Assembly (NCBI GenBank): GCA_023853785.1
Contig: JAJIRX010000648.1
Coordinates: 620,001-684,000 of the forward strand
Length of the DNA: 64,000 nt
Origin: Psilocybe azurescens
Taxonomy: Eukaryota > Basidiomycota > Agaricomycetes > Agaricales > Agrocybaceae
Direction of reading: 5' to 3'
Shown: piece after piece, positions 46,015-60,110 of the stretch
Layout: every line of letters starts with the position of its first letter
How positions within the stretch are numbered: position 1 is the first letter of the stretch
Position numbers and translations under genes: made by a program
Notes under the pieces: generated by a model
What the model was told of the DNA's origin: nothing
Databases searched by the model: none
Seen by the model: the letters and a program-made list of their open reading frames with translations, nothing else

Positions 46015-49000
46015 TCACTTTTTGGTATCCATATTTTGTGATATACGAGTCAGCAATGACTCTATCCGCTGCTGCCGTTTCTCAATCTCTTCCAACCGAG
46101 TAAGGATCTCCGACTGTTCTGGGGTTTCCCCTGTGTCCTCTTCTGCGTCTTTTATCTCTCCTGCGGTGGAGGGGTGAGGAGCCCGCAGAAGATCCTGACT
46201 TCCGGGTCTCAAAATGCCGTGTTCAGAAGGTGAGGTCTTGTCACTCAGAGTGGGGAACTTTTTGGGGTGGTTGGATTGCAAATGCGACGTGACTTCGGGA
46301 CCGATATTTTTATTGGAGGCAACGAAAGATGTCAATCTTCTTCTCGTGGCGGGACCATAACTAATGCCTTGTGCCATGGAGGTGCCTGGTTCATGGTTGT
46401 GGTCGTCTTCAACTAAGAGCGGGTTGAACACCTGCGCCAATGGACTGAAAGTGTCATGATTCATCGTTGCGTTGAGTCTTGCTCGAGGGGGTACAGGTTT
46501 GGAGGGGGAGGAATGTCTAGGCATTCTCCCGGGTGACGTCTGTCGAGGAATCCTTCCTCTCCGCGTTGAGTTTACTGATAATCGCCGTTGATTAACAATC
46601 GAGAATCCATCATTGTTGTCACCAATGTCCAGAGCACTCTCGAACTCATCTTCCAAATCAAAAACCTGAGGGAAAATGATTTAGTATGTCGTACAAAGAG
46701 TAACCTCTGTACGCACTGCATCAATATCCGCGTCAGCGCCAGCCAAACCTTCAAAGAAAGCTATAGAAAAGGAAGTGCGTTCAGCTTCACGGATATCTAG
46801 ATAAAGTCCAAGAAACATACTCATCCTCTTCAGTGAACGAGGAAGGGTGTCGAAGGCTTTCTCGGCCACATGAGCAATTGTGTCGTACAGATTAGTGGTC
46901 CCCGCTTGCTTTGACTGTCTTTCGTATAAAGATACCACCAACAAGATGGGAAAGCTCGTTAATCTGCGAAAGTCTTATTAATTGTCTGAAAAGTATCGAA
47001 GAAGAAACATTCACCTTATCATGAAAACGTTGACCTGATCAATGGCAATGAGCATTTAATTGGTGAACAAAAGATGAAGGGAGGCACACCTTATGGAACC
47101 ACCGTGGAGAGAGGATATAGCTAGCAGGCAACATGATACAGAGTGCTATCAAGTTGACAGGAGGCTGATACGAGAATAATGAATCTGCTTTAACACTGCA
47201 AGCTCTGTCAGCACCAAGCGAAAGCCACCAAGTGCGTCGATGATTACTGACCCCTCTATTGTCGACACAGCTTTTCGAAACATTGCCTATATAAGATTGA
47301 ATTAGAAATTATCGTCACGCTGAAGAAGTAAATCAACCTCTGCAGCAGCATCTTCATTGACAGAAGCAAAGGTGTTCGACAGAATCTGTTGAAGCGATGA
47401 CTGGGCTGACCTGTATGGCACAATGATAGGAACTCACGGATACAAGAACTGTAGAAAACTGTCAGTACGTATAATCAAACAAACGGATCGGAAGCAAACC
47501 TGTTAGTAGGAGGGTATTACTCAAGCATGCATAAGTAACCATCAAGACAGGCCCGAAAATAGGATGAAATGTGGCTTAAGTAGGTCGTTAACGTTAACAT
47601 ATCTAGAAGTAGAATAGAACACCGAAATAACCTACTCGCTCTATCGAATCCACTGGCATCGAGCCCAAACCACAGATCAAGCATCCACCAGGCTATAAGT
47701 CTATATGCGTCCCAGACAATAGTCAGCACATTATATGTCCGGATAATACAAAGTACATGCCCTGGGCCATAGCTGTATGAGGATAGATTCAGGTTACTAT
47801 TTTGAAGAATGTCGGACAACATCGGCTACATACGAAGCGTCATCTCGACTAAGACTAAGAGGCCATCAAATGCCGTCAATCAAGTACCAGATAAGTTTTA
47901 ATAAGTTCACACTCACGTCCACAGTGCATATAAGAAGCCACAGAAGCAAAACGCCGCAATGATCATCAGAAACATAAACTGCATCATCATCGCTCGTAAA
48001 GACAGAACGAGGAGACTGTCCTTGAAGGTGACGAAAGCCAACCTGAAAGAAAAGAAATATGACACATGATGATAACAAGGTCGGCATTAAGATATACCTA
48101 GGGAACATGAGACAAGCTATGAGAGCGAGCACATCGATCCCAAGGATTCGAGCCCAGGTTTCTGATGTTTCGTGAGTTAACGGAAAAAATGTATACAGGC
48201 AAACGCACTGTGATGATAAACCCCATATAATCGGAGGATGGTATATATAAGAAATGTTGTTACTGGTTGTTTATCAGCGTCGATTTTTCGGCGCATTAGT
48301 GATAGTCTTGAACTAACTGAAAGCTAAATCAAATCCGTTCTAGAGAACGCTTGAAAACCAGCTTCATCCAGTTATGATTATCGACTTACCCATGTTCCTT
48401 TGAAGTACACTAAACCCAGTCTCTATCATTTACATTTCAGCAAACAGTGACAAGGACGAACCTTTTATTCCGTGTTCCTGCATAGCTGCAACTTTTTCAA
48501 GAGTGAAGCCCAATGCATACACCATGAAAAGTATCTCGGAGACATTAATTCGATCTCGTTCGTTGAATTCGATGGCGACCACGAAGAGAATAAACAAAAT
48601 AAGAAAACTATTGTTATTGTATATCATGGAGCCGACTTAGCCACAATAGTAGATAACATACTTCAGATAATCAAGAACGGAACGTATTGAGGGCACTTTA
48701 AGACTGAGTAACGATCAGTATATATTGTACCCCATATAGAGAAGAACCGACCGATAATGGTCCAGCAAAGGGGCTTTGTGAGGATCATAAAAATGAATTG
48801 GGTTCCTTTTGTAGGTCTGAAAAGGACACTCTGAGAATAAGGTGGCTCGAGCACCCGAGATTACTTACATCAGAGAGAATAGAGTGACTACTCTGAGCTT
48901 GATAAACACATCTTCCACTGCCCACTGTAGTGTGAGCACTCGGTCTGGACCCGTCATTATATTGAAGTTGCACTCACGACCAAATGGCGTCGATGACTTT

Positions 49001-49818
49001 TTGACACGCAGAGCTCTTAATGAATCGCTTTGATTTGCCCAAGATAGCCATTTCTATAGCGTTACCAACATAGTCTTCTAGATCGTCATCTCTTTCTTCT
49101 CTGGCCTGTGCAATTAATGCTGGATCTGCTCCAGAATAAACAGGCCAACTCGTTGTTAGCGCCATTGTAAGAAGAAGAAGATTATTCGCATTTTCACGAA
49201 AGATTCGTGTCGCTAGGATTTCACAGAAGTTGGCTCGAGATTGAGATAGGGACGTTGTGGCCATATTGTCATCGCGGATGAAATGCACACGGTTGATTAA
49301 AAAACAAAAACACTACCGATAGATTGCCTTCTTCTTGGATTGGGATGTATTTTTCCACTAAAGGGCGGACGAGGGTATATGTAAGATCCGGGGATGTAAG
49401 CTAAATGAATGAATCAGTTTGATGGACTGAGAAGTATTGGTTGCGGGTTTACCGAGGCGTAAGTCAAAGGTGTGTCTAGAGTCGATACTTCAGTACAACG
49501 CATCTGGAATCTACATTGCAGCGCACCTATATAGTGCTGAGTGTGTTTAAACCATTTAGAAATTCAAATGTGGAAGCCGCCGAAGAGAGACACGCGTGAA
49601 CTTACCATAACATCCTGACATATTCTATGAGTGCATGAGCATGAACCACATATCAAGTACAACATACCGCTCGAATCATGTGTATTATGGGGTAAACCAG
49701 GGTTGATGCCACCTCTTCGCTAATGAAATCAACGCATATTTGAGACTGTCCAAAATTCAAGAAATGCTAGGACTAACGGTCGCAACAATGGCTGGAGATC
49801 AGGCTCAGTTTCTGACAT
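46015..49818 (-). CDS. YVC1: Vacuolar TRP-like cation channel Yvc1
   Basis: Releases calcium from the vacuole under osmotic or mechanical stress. Landmarks in order: MSETEPDLQPLLRP (start at 49818), LTYTLVRPLVEKYIP, RVHFIRDDNMATTSLSQSRA, FCEILATRI, AIEMAILGKSKRFIKS, HSILSDTYKRNPIHFYDPHK. Hydrophobic segments follow, including SFLILFILFVVAIEF, GTWNGFDLAF, TFLIYTILRLYGVYHH and QFMFLMIIAAFCFCGFLYAL, then IAWWMLDLWFGLDASGFDRA before the pore, and ILSNTFASVNEDAAAEAMF. The cytoplasmic tail is polar with phosphorylation-type Ser clusters (RRLSVNS) and ends in a coiled-coil-like EILTRLEEIEKRQQRIES with stop at 46015. About 17 introns. One base is missing in the A6 run at 49299-49304 (T run on the coding strand). 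It shares a divergent promoter with MBP1. Confidence 0.88.
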
Positions 49819-50256
49819 GATAGTAGTAGGGTGAGAGGAATGATTGTCGACAGCGGTGTGCTATCTGCCCATAAATGAATAATGTTTATAAGAAACAGAG
49901 ACAACATCGGCGGTGTCAACCAATAGCGAACGCACCGAACAAGGGGGCCGAAGGAATGGCAAAATCCCCTCAACACGTCAATTTATCAGCAAACGATGAA
50001 TATGCGGCCTCGTCAACGATTAAGGGTGGATTGGGGTTTATTAATCGAAGAAAGTAGAGAAATATTATGTCGTCAGAGGTGTCCCGCGGAGTGGAGAAGG
50101 GAGAAGCCGAGGCCAGGAATGGCACTCGTCAATTTCAGCTCCGACGCACGCGTTGTCGCGTTGTGGGCCTGTGGCATAAGACACCTGACCTCCTTTGCCC
50201 GCCATCATTAGGGATAGCCATTCCTCTTGTCCCTCGTCCCCTCAGAGTTTACCAAA
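49819..50256. other. Divergent promoter of YVC1 and MBP1
   Basis: About 440 bp between two start codons on opposite strands. No gene. It contains an MCB-type hexamer near the MBP1 side. Confidence 0.55.
50148..50153. promoter_or_regulatory. MCB element (ACGCGT) upstream of MBP1
   Basis: ACGCGT lies 104 bases before the MBP1 ATG, within GCACGCGTTGTCGCG. This is the recognition core of the MBF complex, whose DNA-binding subunit is encoded just downstream. The hexamer also occurs elsewhere in the window by chance, so the call rests on position. Confidence 0.4.
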
Positions 50257-53134
50257 ATGCAGGCAGGTCCACGAACTCCAGGAAGTACTCAGCCGCCCGT
50301 AAAAATATACAATGCCGTATATTCTTCAGTACAGGTAATGCTCGTCTCATGCCTTATCACTAATACATTTCTGACACGGTCGCGTCTTGTTCGTTTCAGG
50401 TCTATGAGTGCATGGTTCGAGGGATTGCGGTTATGCGTAGGAGGAACGACTCTTATGTCAACGCGACGCAGATCCTCAAAGTGGCAGGGGTCGACAAAGG
50501 CCGTCGAACGAAGATACTTGAGAAAGAAATTTTGCCTGGGAAACACGAGATCGTCCAAGGAGGATACGGTAAATATCAAGGAACATGGTACGTGTTTCCT
50601 TTGTCCCAAACAGATAACGCGTAAATATTCTTCTCTTTATTGCAGGATTCCACTGGAAAGGGGACGTGACATTGCACTTCAATATGGAGTCGCGCCACTA
50701 TTGTCGCCTTTATTCGATTTCACCCCGACCACCAATTCTTTGGGTGCTTTACCTGTTAGCGCCCCCGCCGGTACTGCATCTCCTCGCCCGCTATCGGCTT
50801 CCTCGTCTTATTCGAGCATTGGGGCCACTGGCAATTACATGGCCGCTCTTCCCTCTTCGCTTGCACCACCTCCCATCATGCCCGGCTCTGCTCTTCGTTT
50901 GCTAAACCAGGGAAGAGCCCAGGGGTTGTTCACACCTTCAACATCTGGACAGGCTGCCTTGGTACAAGCTAGATCGTCTGGTTTCATTTCTCCTGGTCCA
51001 TATCAATCAGGAGCATTTAGCCAATCCCCGCATCCTCAGAGTTCGCAAACACCTCCGCCAACCGCGGGGCTGAAGCGAACTCACTCAGAAGCCGATGCTG
51101 AATTTCTAAATGTCCCTGCTACAGGTCTGTTATCTTCCGGTCTTTGTTGTAGCACCCTGCTTATATTTAAGTGATCTCCCAAAGACTATATGCATATGTC
51201 GAGACCAGGTTCCGTTAACTCTCAAACAAATGGAGAGGAAAACGCATCACCTGCTAAACGCCCTCGCACCGATTCAGTTACTCAAGAACCACATTCGTCG
51301 CAGACAAGTAATTGGTCGTCGTTCCCGCGGGCACAAGCGGGTCGTCATCAAACTGCACCCCAACAGAACTTGAATGGCACCCCTCGTCCTTCCAGCTCTA
51401 TGTCTATTACGAATGGTGCCGCAGGCAAGCCGGCGAATGTATCTCCTGATATTGATACCCACCAGACCCGGTTTGCGTCAAAACCTTCTCTTCCACGGCC
51501 AGGAGAACCTGCCTCTCATTATAAAGATAGTCGACGAGCAGCAGTTGTCGCTTCGATTTGTCAACGAGATGACCCCGCTCCGATCATGGACCTCCTTCGA
51601 GAGATCTCCTCTGATCCCTCGAATCCCGATCCCTCTGTTGCTTTCGATGTCGATATCATTCTGGACGAGCAAGGGCATACTTCTCTCCATTTAGCCGCCA
51701 GTCTGGGTAGACAGTCAACTGTCGACGCACTGAAAGCAAGCGGGGCGGATATTCACCGCGGAAACTTTTTGGGGGAGACGCCTCTTATTCGAGCATGTCT
51801 TGCTACGCACAATAACGATCAACAATCCTTTCAGGCCCTTGTGTCTAGTCTTCACCCTTCCATTCATACCCTTGACACATCCCGGAAGTCTGTACTACAT
51901 CATATTGTCTCCCTAGCAGGTGTCAAAGGGCGTGCTGCCGCAGCGCGATACTACCTTGAACAAATTCTTATGTGGATCGTACAACAGCAAGGGGTGACTT
52001 TCGATCTATTGTCGACCTTCAGGACGAACACGGCGATACTGCACTAAATATTGCTGCTAGAGTTGGCAATCGGAGTTTAGTCAGGATCTTGTTGGACGTT
52101 GGTGCCAATCGAATATTGCCAAATAAATTGGGCTTGCGACCAGGTGATTTCGGTGTTGAAACAGAAGTAAGTGCATGATATACAAATGTCTGATTTAGTT
52201 TAATGTATTGGATAGGAATTAAGCGGTGGACCTCGGGCAGAAGACATTTTGGCATCACTACGTTCGGGACCGCCTCCTACAGTCCAGAAAAGTCAAGATG
52301 TGATAGCAGGTACGGTCATTACTTTTTTCACGTTTGGTGGTTGACCAATAAAATGTTATATGCAGACATGACCACTATGATCCAAGGCCTAAGTTCTGAA
52401 TTTCAAGGAGAAATTAAGACCAAACAAGATGCCCTTGACGTTACACAAGCCCATTTACGTGCCGCCACCCGTGAACTATCCGAACAGCGGAAACAGATCC
52501 AACTATGGCAATCGCGCTGCGCCGAACTTGACCAAGTCAACCAACGCGTCCGAAACGTCGAAAGAGCTATTGTCGACGAAGAAATGTTCGATTGGACGGG
52601 GCGGATGGATTTGGACGGTGGTGACGGTCGAGATTCTGCTGGACCTGCATTCCAATACCGAGGGGCCAGTTCGACCATGGTTGGTATAGGAGGGTCTGTC
52701 GACATTTCGTTTAGTGTCGATTCAGAGCCTCCATTACCAGCCACTGACTCTGTGGCGACTTTAATTAAATTGAAAAGGCTGAAGGCTTGGCATACGCGGA
52801 TGGAGGAGCTTGTCAAGGCTCGGTTGAAAGGGCTACAAGGCGCTACAGCAGAAAAGGAATATCAATGCAAGAAGATAGTCGCATTGTGCACTGGACTTCC
52901 CATTGATAAAGTCGAGAGTGTGAGTAATCTTTATGGCGTCCACATCAAATTTTTGACCACTTTTTTTTTGCTTCGCAGATGCTGGACGACCTTGTTATTG
53001 CGGTCGAAAGTGAAGCCCAGATCGTTGATCTCGGTCGCGTTTCTGGATTTATGCAAAAGGTTTGCTTTGCCAATCTTTCAAGATCTTATCCTATACTCAT
53101 CCATTGCTTCCAGGTCCGTGACGGCATTATATAA
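50257..53134 (+). CDS. MBP1: APSES/ankyrin transcription factor Mbp1 (MBF subunit)
   Basis: DNA-binding component of the G1/S complex that turns on S-phase genes. Exon 1 encodes [11 protein letters not shown]; the APSES (KilA-N type) domain continues [40 protein letters not shown] and [18 protein letters not shown] long Ser/Pro-rich linker with a probable nuclear signal (PAKRPRTD) follows. Ankyrin repeats are [30 protein letters not shown] and [20 protein letters not shown]. The C-terminus is a coiled coil ([16 protein letters not shown]) plus [14 protein letters not shown], the part that pairs with Swi6-like partners. Roughly 820 residues and about seven introns, stop at 53134. One base seems missing at about 51974 (ATGTGGATC), which shifts the frame between ankyrin repeats; restoring it reads on into [16 protein letters not shown]. 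Confidence 0.92.
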
Positions 53135-53223
53135 CCGTATTGTAATTTTTTCTTCATCACTGTACATTATATGGCACTTCTAGTGCACACCATCATTGTT
53201 ATTTCAGTAGCTAATCGCATGAT

Positions 53224-55145
53224 TTAGACATCTTCCGGAGTAAAGAGTTGGAAGTTGCGATTATATGTACCAGATACGAGCATATTGCCGTCACTAGATA
53301 TGTCCACTGACATGACTTTTCCTGCATCCGTCGTCAGTCTTTTGAGGAGCTGCCAGTCATCAGCGCTCCATAGCTTTACGAATCCATCATATCCAGAGCT
53401 AGCAAAGAATAATCCAGATCGATAACGCCATTCTTCCTCTGCCGTTGCATACTCTTTTTCAGGAGCATCGCGTTTAGCTTCGCCCTCGTCGGTGCCATTC
53501 ATGGTAACATCTGGAGGTGAGGTAGGTTTGAAATGAAGGTCGTTCGCATGGAAGAATTTCACGTCAGACACGTTGGAGACGTGCGCCGGGATGGTATATA
53601 TGGATTTGATAGCACGCATATCCCATATGCGCACCGTGTCGTCTCCAGCACCAGTGGCCACTTGATAACTAGAAGATAGAAACCATGTGAGTGACATTAT
53701 TTGAAATACAGAAAAGATCCAGACCCAGTAGGTGAGAAAGTCATTGCAAAGATTGCTTGAATATGTCCGTCGAGGACCATAGCTGTTCGACCTGTTCGCA
53801 GATCCCAGACTCTGCCAATGGCATCAAGTCCACTAAAAGTAGATGAATTTAGAGTACTGTTCGGCAAGAAGCATTTGAGATGCTTACCCTGAGCCAACAA
53901 GGGAACCGTCATTTTGGAACTCAATTGAATAAACCTCTTTTGAATGACCCTCTTGTAGCAGCAATTCCTTTGAGGTGTTCACATCCCACAATCTCCACGT
54001 GGTATCAAAGCTCGCACTAGCAATATAGTCGCCGGAAGGATGGAATGCGACGCGACAGACGCGACCCTGATGACCTTTCAGCACCGATACTGGACTATCA
54101 CTGAAAAAGAATGGGATGAGAAAAGTTACAGGAGTATAAGAAAATTATATACCTATTCAATGACCATAAATTTACGCTGCCCTCTCCACCACCGCTGACA
54201 AGATTAACAAGGTCTTCGCCTTGGGATAATGTCGCCTGAGGGTGCCAAGCAACCCCTCCTACGCGATCGCTATGCCCTCGTAAAGAGCGAATTGGAGTAC
54301 AAGACGGCACGTTCCAAAGTTTCACCGTTCCTGACCAACTTCCTGTAGCAAGAACCTTGTTGTTGGGGGCGAATCGTACTTGAGAAATTGGACGCTCGTC
54401 GCCAATTTGCGACCCCAGATTGGAAAATCTCTGAATGAACCGATCAGTGAAGAATACGGAAAGAAGACATCCATGAACCGTACTTTGACTTCCGCAAAGA
54501 CTTTCTTCCGAATGTCAACTACGCGTCCAAGGTCCATTTTGCTATCTATTCGCTGTTGGGCGATCCGCTTTTGAGCTCTGTAAGAGAAGACGGAAGGATA
54601 AAGGTATGGTAAGCACCTTGTCTAGTTTGACCTATCGGTAGCGAAATCCAACCTGGGAAGAGAATATTCCGCTATTCGTCTCCGTGCTTCCAACAATTCC
54701 AGTGAACCCGGAGAATAGAATTCTTCCTCCTTCAGAGTCAAAGGATTAGTAGCGTCATCGGAGAGGGATGTTGAGAATAATTACTTCTTCCTCGCTGTCG
54801 TCAGATGTATCTTCATCCACATGCATGGCATCATCTCCCCTTGCTGCGTTGATTTGAGAAAGGACATAAATTAGACGGTCTCGTCGATCTGCAGCCTGTA
54901 AGAATATTTGTTACAGCAGATGATGGGACTGGCAAATCACTTACTCGTTCTCCGAACAAAGTAATAGGCTCTCCTATTTCTCTTAGTCGGGCTTTGACGC
55001 GGTTATCGTCGGTAGGGACGGCCATTGTTCGAGCTTTCTTCTTTCTTTCCAGCTCATCGAGGATGACTTTGTTTTCTAAACGGGCTCTCTCTGTGCCCAT
55101 ATAGTTTCCATCGTCCATCAATGTATCAAGAGTAAGTTCGGCCAT
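53224..55145 (-). CDS. PRP4: U4/U6 snRNP splicing factor Prp4 (WD40)
   Basis: Component of the U4/U6.U5 tri-snRNP needed for spliceosome assembly. The N-terminus [13 protein letters not shown] leads to [17 protein letters not shown] and [17 protein letters not shown], the splicing-factor motif diagnostic of Prp4. An acidic stretch ([14 protein letters not shown]) follows. The C-terminal half is a seven-bladed WD40 propeller: [111 protein letters not shown] and a last blade ending [13 protein letters not shown]. The start at 55145 is the first ATG in frame; the frame is open further upstream to 55250 without an ATG. About 520 residues and seven or so introns. Confidence 0.92.
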
Positions 55146-55876
55146 GGTGGGATTATATGGTTTCCAATTCCACGAAACGGACAGAGGTTTGCGAACGGCC
55201 TTGAACTTTTGGACAACGACGATGCTTGCTCGTAGTTGACGCTCGCTCAATTAGAACTCTATTTGGCTACACAATGATCGACAAACAGGCTTGATGCTTA
55301 TTTTAGACCAGCGGATGCAATTGTTTATTGGTTACTCCGACGACATCTTTAATCCCGATGGGACTCTCATCCAATTCGAGAACAATATCTACCTCCCTTT
55401 TCGAAGCATTGATTCTGGGAATACACCTGAGAAATCGTGTACAGTCGTGAAATGTGCGATCTTCAAGGCCCCCAATTGTTAATATATATCGCTTCGAGTG
55501 TTGCGTGGACTTTGACTTTAGACAGGGCTGTTGCAGCACGCGGGTCCTTGAGGCGTTTTTATTGTGCGCGTTATGTACTAGTATAGAATCAAAGGATGTC
55601 TCCGGGCGAGGGTCTGTAGAGAACTGTAGAAAGTGGTGTTCGTGGGACTCATCAGGTGGTACTAGTGGTATTTAATAATATCGAGATCGCCGACGGGGCC
55701 TGGGCAACCATTGCGAAGGTGCCAGATTAAGCACCACGCCAATAATTATTTCTTCCTTGCTTTCAGACAACCGACATCCTCTCTTGCACCTTTCCATTTC
55801 ACGTTGGAGGAAACGACCGTTCTCTGCTTGACTCGCGCTGCTACTACTTGAAACCCCTAACTATCGCCATATCAAG
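55146..55876. other. Divergent promoter of PRP4 and the NDR kinase gene
   Basis: About 730 bp. No supported gene. The frame of PRP4 stays open to 55250, so an upstream exon cannot be fully excluded. Confidence 0.4.
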
Positions 55877-57845
<1,969 letters not shown>

Positions 57846-58014
57846 ACTTACTAAACCAACTACTTTTTTTCTTTTGGATCTTTGTCGGAAACTTCATACC
57901 CTTAGCTGTCTACTCATACTGCAACCACCTATAATAACCACAAAAAGTTTAGGTAATTTATTGGAATTTTGCTTAATTCCTGTCGTAAATACCGGACCGT
58001 CGTCCCGTCTAGTG

Positions 58015-58020
58015 CCGGGG
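58015..58020 (+). promoter_or_regulatory. Candidate Cre1 site (CCGGGG)
   Basis: Matches SYGGRG, 212 bases upstream of a pentose-catabolism-type gene, where carbon repression is expected. A single short match, so weak. Confidence 0.25.
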
Positions 58021-58133
58021 TTTCTCCAGACGAGATCAACCTGAAATCGTCCTCCTGACCAACTCCTGACCTCAGAACACTGAGAACTTTGGAAAAGCAT
58101 GCGAACATGCCTCTCTGGTTTAATTCTCGTCGA

Positions 58134-58140
58134 TATATAA
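58134..58140 (+). promoter_or_regulatory. TATA box of the polyol dehydrogenase gene
   Basis: TATATAA, about 92 bases before the ATG at 58232, a usual spacing for a regulated fungal promoter. Confidence 0.5.
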
Positions 58141-58231
58141 GAATGTTACCTGTGAACTCGACTTCCGATTTTGCATTTTAACCACTCATTCGTCTCTGAT
58201 TTCTACCAGAAACCAATCTTACATTTCAAGA

Positions 58232-59839
58232 ATGTCGACTACAGAAGTACTCGGAAACGCTGAAATATATAGCCCTCGAAAAGTGCTGGACCATCCTGCG
58301 TTCAGGGTTTTGAAGTTGGGAGAGAAACCATCTCCTGACGCCAACATTGCTGCTTTCTACAACCCAGCACATGAAATCCATCTTGTCGAGAAGCCTCGCC
58401 CTAAGCCAGGACCAGGGCAAGTTCTCCTTCACGTCCGTGCAACAGGTATCTGCGGGTGTGTGCAATATCTCACTGCAATATGTTGTCATTTTATTTATCA
58501 TCTTTGTACAATAGGAGCGACGTTCACTTCTGGCAGCACGGGAGAATAGGCGACTCTATGGTCGTTACCGATGAGGTCAGTTTATTGCTGGATCCTGGAC
58601 CATTTATACTTTAAGCGAACTGACATAAATTACAGTGTGGCTCTGGCCATGAGTCTGCCGGTGAGGTAGTAGAAGTCGGAGAAGGTGTAACGCAGTGGAA
58701 AGCTGGTAATATTTCATCCTCTTCATTCTTTGAGGGTCTACATATTGAGTGTCATATAGGCGACCGAGTTGCAATTGAAGCCGGTGTACCCTGCTCTCAA
58801 GCTTCCTGTGATGCCTGCAGGACAGGCCGATACAACGCTTGCCCTGATGTCGTCTTTTTCTCAACTCCCCCATTCCATGGTAAATTGTTCGTTTTATTTA
58901 TATTCTTTTCTGACCGACGGTGATTTGGTCTAGGTACTCTTACTCGGTGGCATCTTCATCCAGCCCAGTGGCTTCATCGTCTTCCTGATAACGTATCTTT
59001 TGAAGAGGGGTCGCTTTGTGAACCATTGGCCGTTGCTTTAGCAGGTATCGAGCGTTCTGGTCTCCGTCTCGGAGACCCTCTTCTTATTTGGTTAGTATTT
59101 CTACAGTCTCCAAACCAAATTGTTCTGAGGAGATATCGACAGTGGTGCCGGTCCTATTGGCCTGATTTCTCTCTTGTCTGCGAGAGCCGCAGGAGCAGAA
59201 CCAATTGTTATCACTGATCTGTTCCAAAATCGTCTTGATTTTGCAAAGAAATTGGTCCCTGGCGTCCGAACCGTTCTTATTTCCCGCAATTCCACCTCCA
59301 AAGAACAAGCTGCACAGATCAAAGAAGCTGCCGGCTGTCCGTTATCGGTTACTTTGGAGTGCACGGGTGTCGAGAGTAGTGTACATACCGCAGTATACGT
59401 AAGTCGCCCCTACTTATTTCATCTACTTTTCTGAAGGAACGTTTTAGTCCATGAAATTCGGTGGTAAGGTGTTCATTATTGGTGTTGGCAAGAACGAGCA
59501 GTTGGTAAGACTAAAATCACATAAAAATTTAATGTGGGGCCAAGACCTGATAATTGTTATACCCTAGTTCCCCTTTATGCATTTGAGTGCAAATGAAATC
59601 GATGTTAGCTTCCAGTATCGGTATGCAAATCAGGTAAGCCTTGGGCTTGAGACTTTGATTGCTCCTCACTTTACTCATTTATAACGCAGTATCCGAAGGC
59701 AATCCGTCTGGTAGCTGGCGGCTTGATCAACATTAAGCCACTCGTTACACACAGATTCCCCCTTGAAGAAGCTGTGGCTGCATTCCATGTTGCTGCAGAC
59801 CCTGCTCAGGGAGCAATCAAAGTACAAATTCAAGACTAG
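58232..59839 (+). CDS. L-arabinitol 4-dehydrogenase-like polyol dehydrogenase
   Basis: Zinc-dependent medium-chain dehydrogenase that oxidises a sugar alcohol with NAD in the cytosol. Catalytic zinc ligands are in TGICGSDVHFW and CGSGHESAGEV. The structural zinc is held by PCSQASCDACRTGRYNACP. The Rossmann motif is CGAGPIGLISLLSA, and ITDLFQNR gives the acidic residue that selects NAD. The blocks FFSTPPFHGTLTRW and SLCEPLAVALAGIERSGLRL are typical of fungal arabinitol 4-dehydrogenases, in the pathway from L-arabinose to xylulose. Sorbitol and xylitol dehydrogenases are close relatives and cannot be excluded. About 390 residues and seven introns; the frame is intact, and the stop at 59839 follows GAIKVQIQD. 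Confidence 0.85.
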
Positions 59840-60110
59840 TAGTGTTTATTTTTTATGTAACCTCACAAAGAGTCAATCTTCAAAACGTTATTTCATGAAC
59901 TACATTTAGTTGCCAATTTAATGGCATTATAAACTTTGGGCCGCGCATTGAATTTGCGCCAAAAGGTGAATCGAATGTAAAAAAAGGGGGAAGTAATCAA
60001 AACTGTACTAGTTAGAGAACGAAGAAATTTATGTTAAAGTAGGAAGATCATAGAACTATGGATAAGTTAGGTAAAGACTGAAAGTAATACTAACATGATG
60101 TTCCAATCCT

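Larger units (their letters stand above)
57846..58231. other. Promoter region of the polyol dehydrogenase gene
   Basis: About 390 bp with no gene. It contains a TATA box (58134-58140) and a CCGGGG hexamer at 58015-58020 that fits the SYGGRG pattern of the carbon-catabolite repressor Cre1. Confidence 0.45.

Noticed and set aside
49592..49597. Second ACGCGT near YVC1
   Set aside because: It lies within the YVC1 transcribed region, probably in an intron, and the hexamer recurs in several coding regions, so it was not called regulatory.
50227..50640. Alternative frames around the MBP1 DNA-binding domain
   Set aside because: The APSES domain reads clearly in another frame with normal introns, so the longer unspliced frames are shadows.
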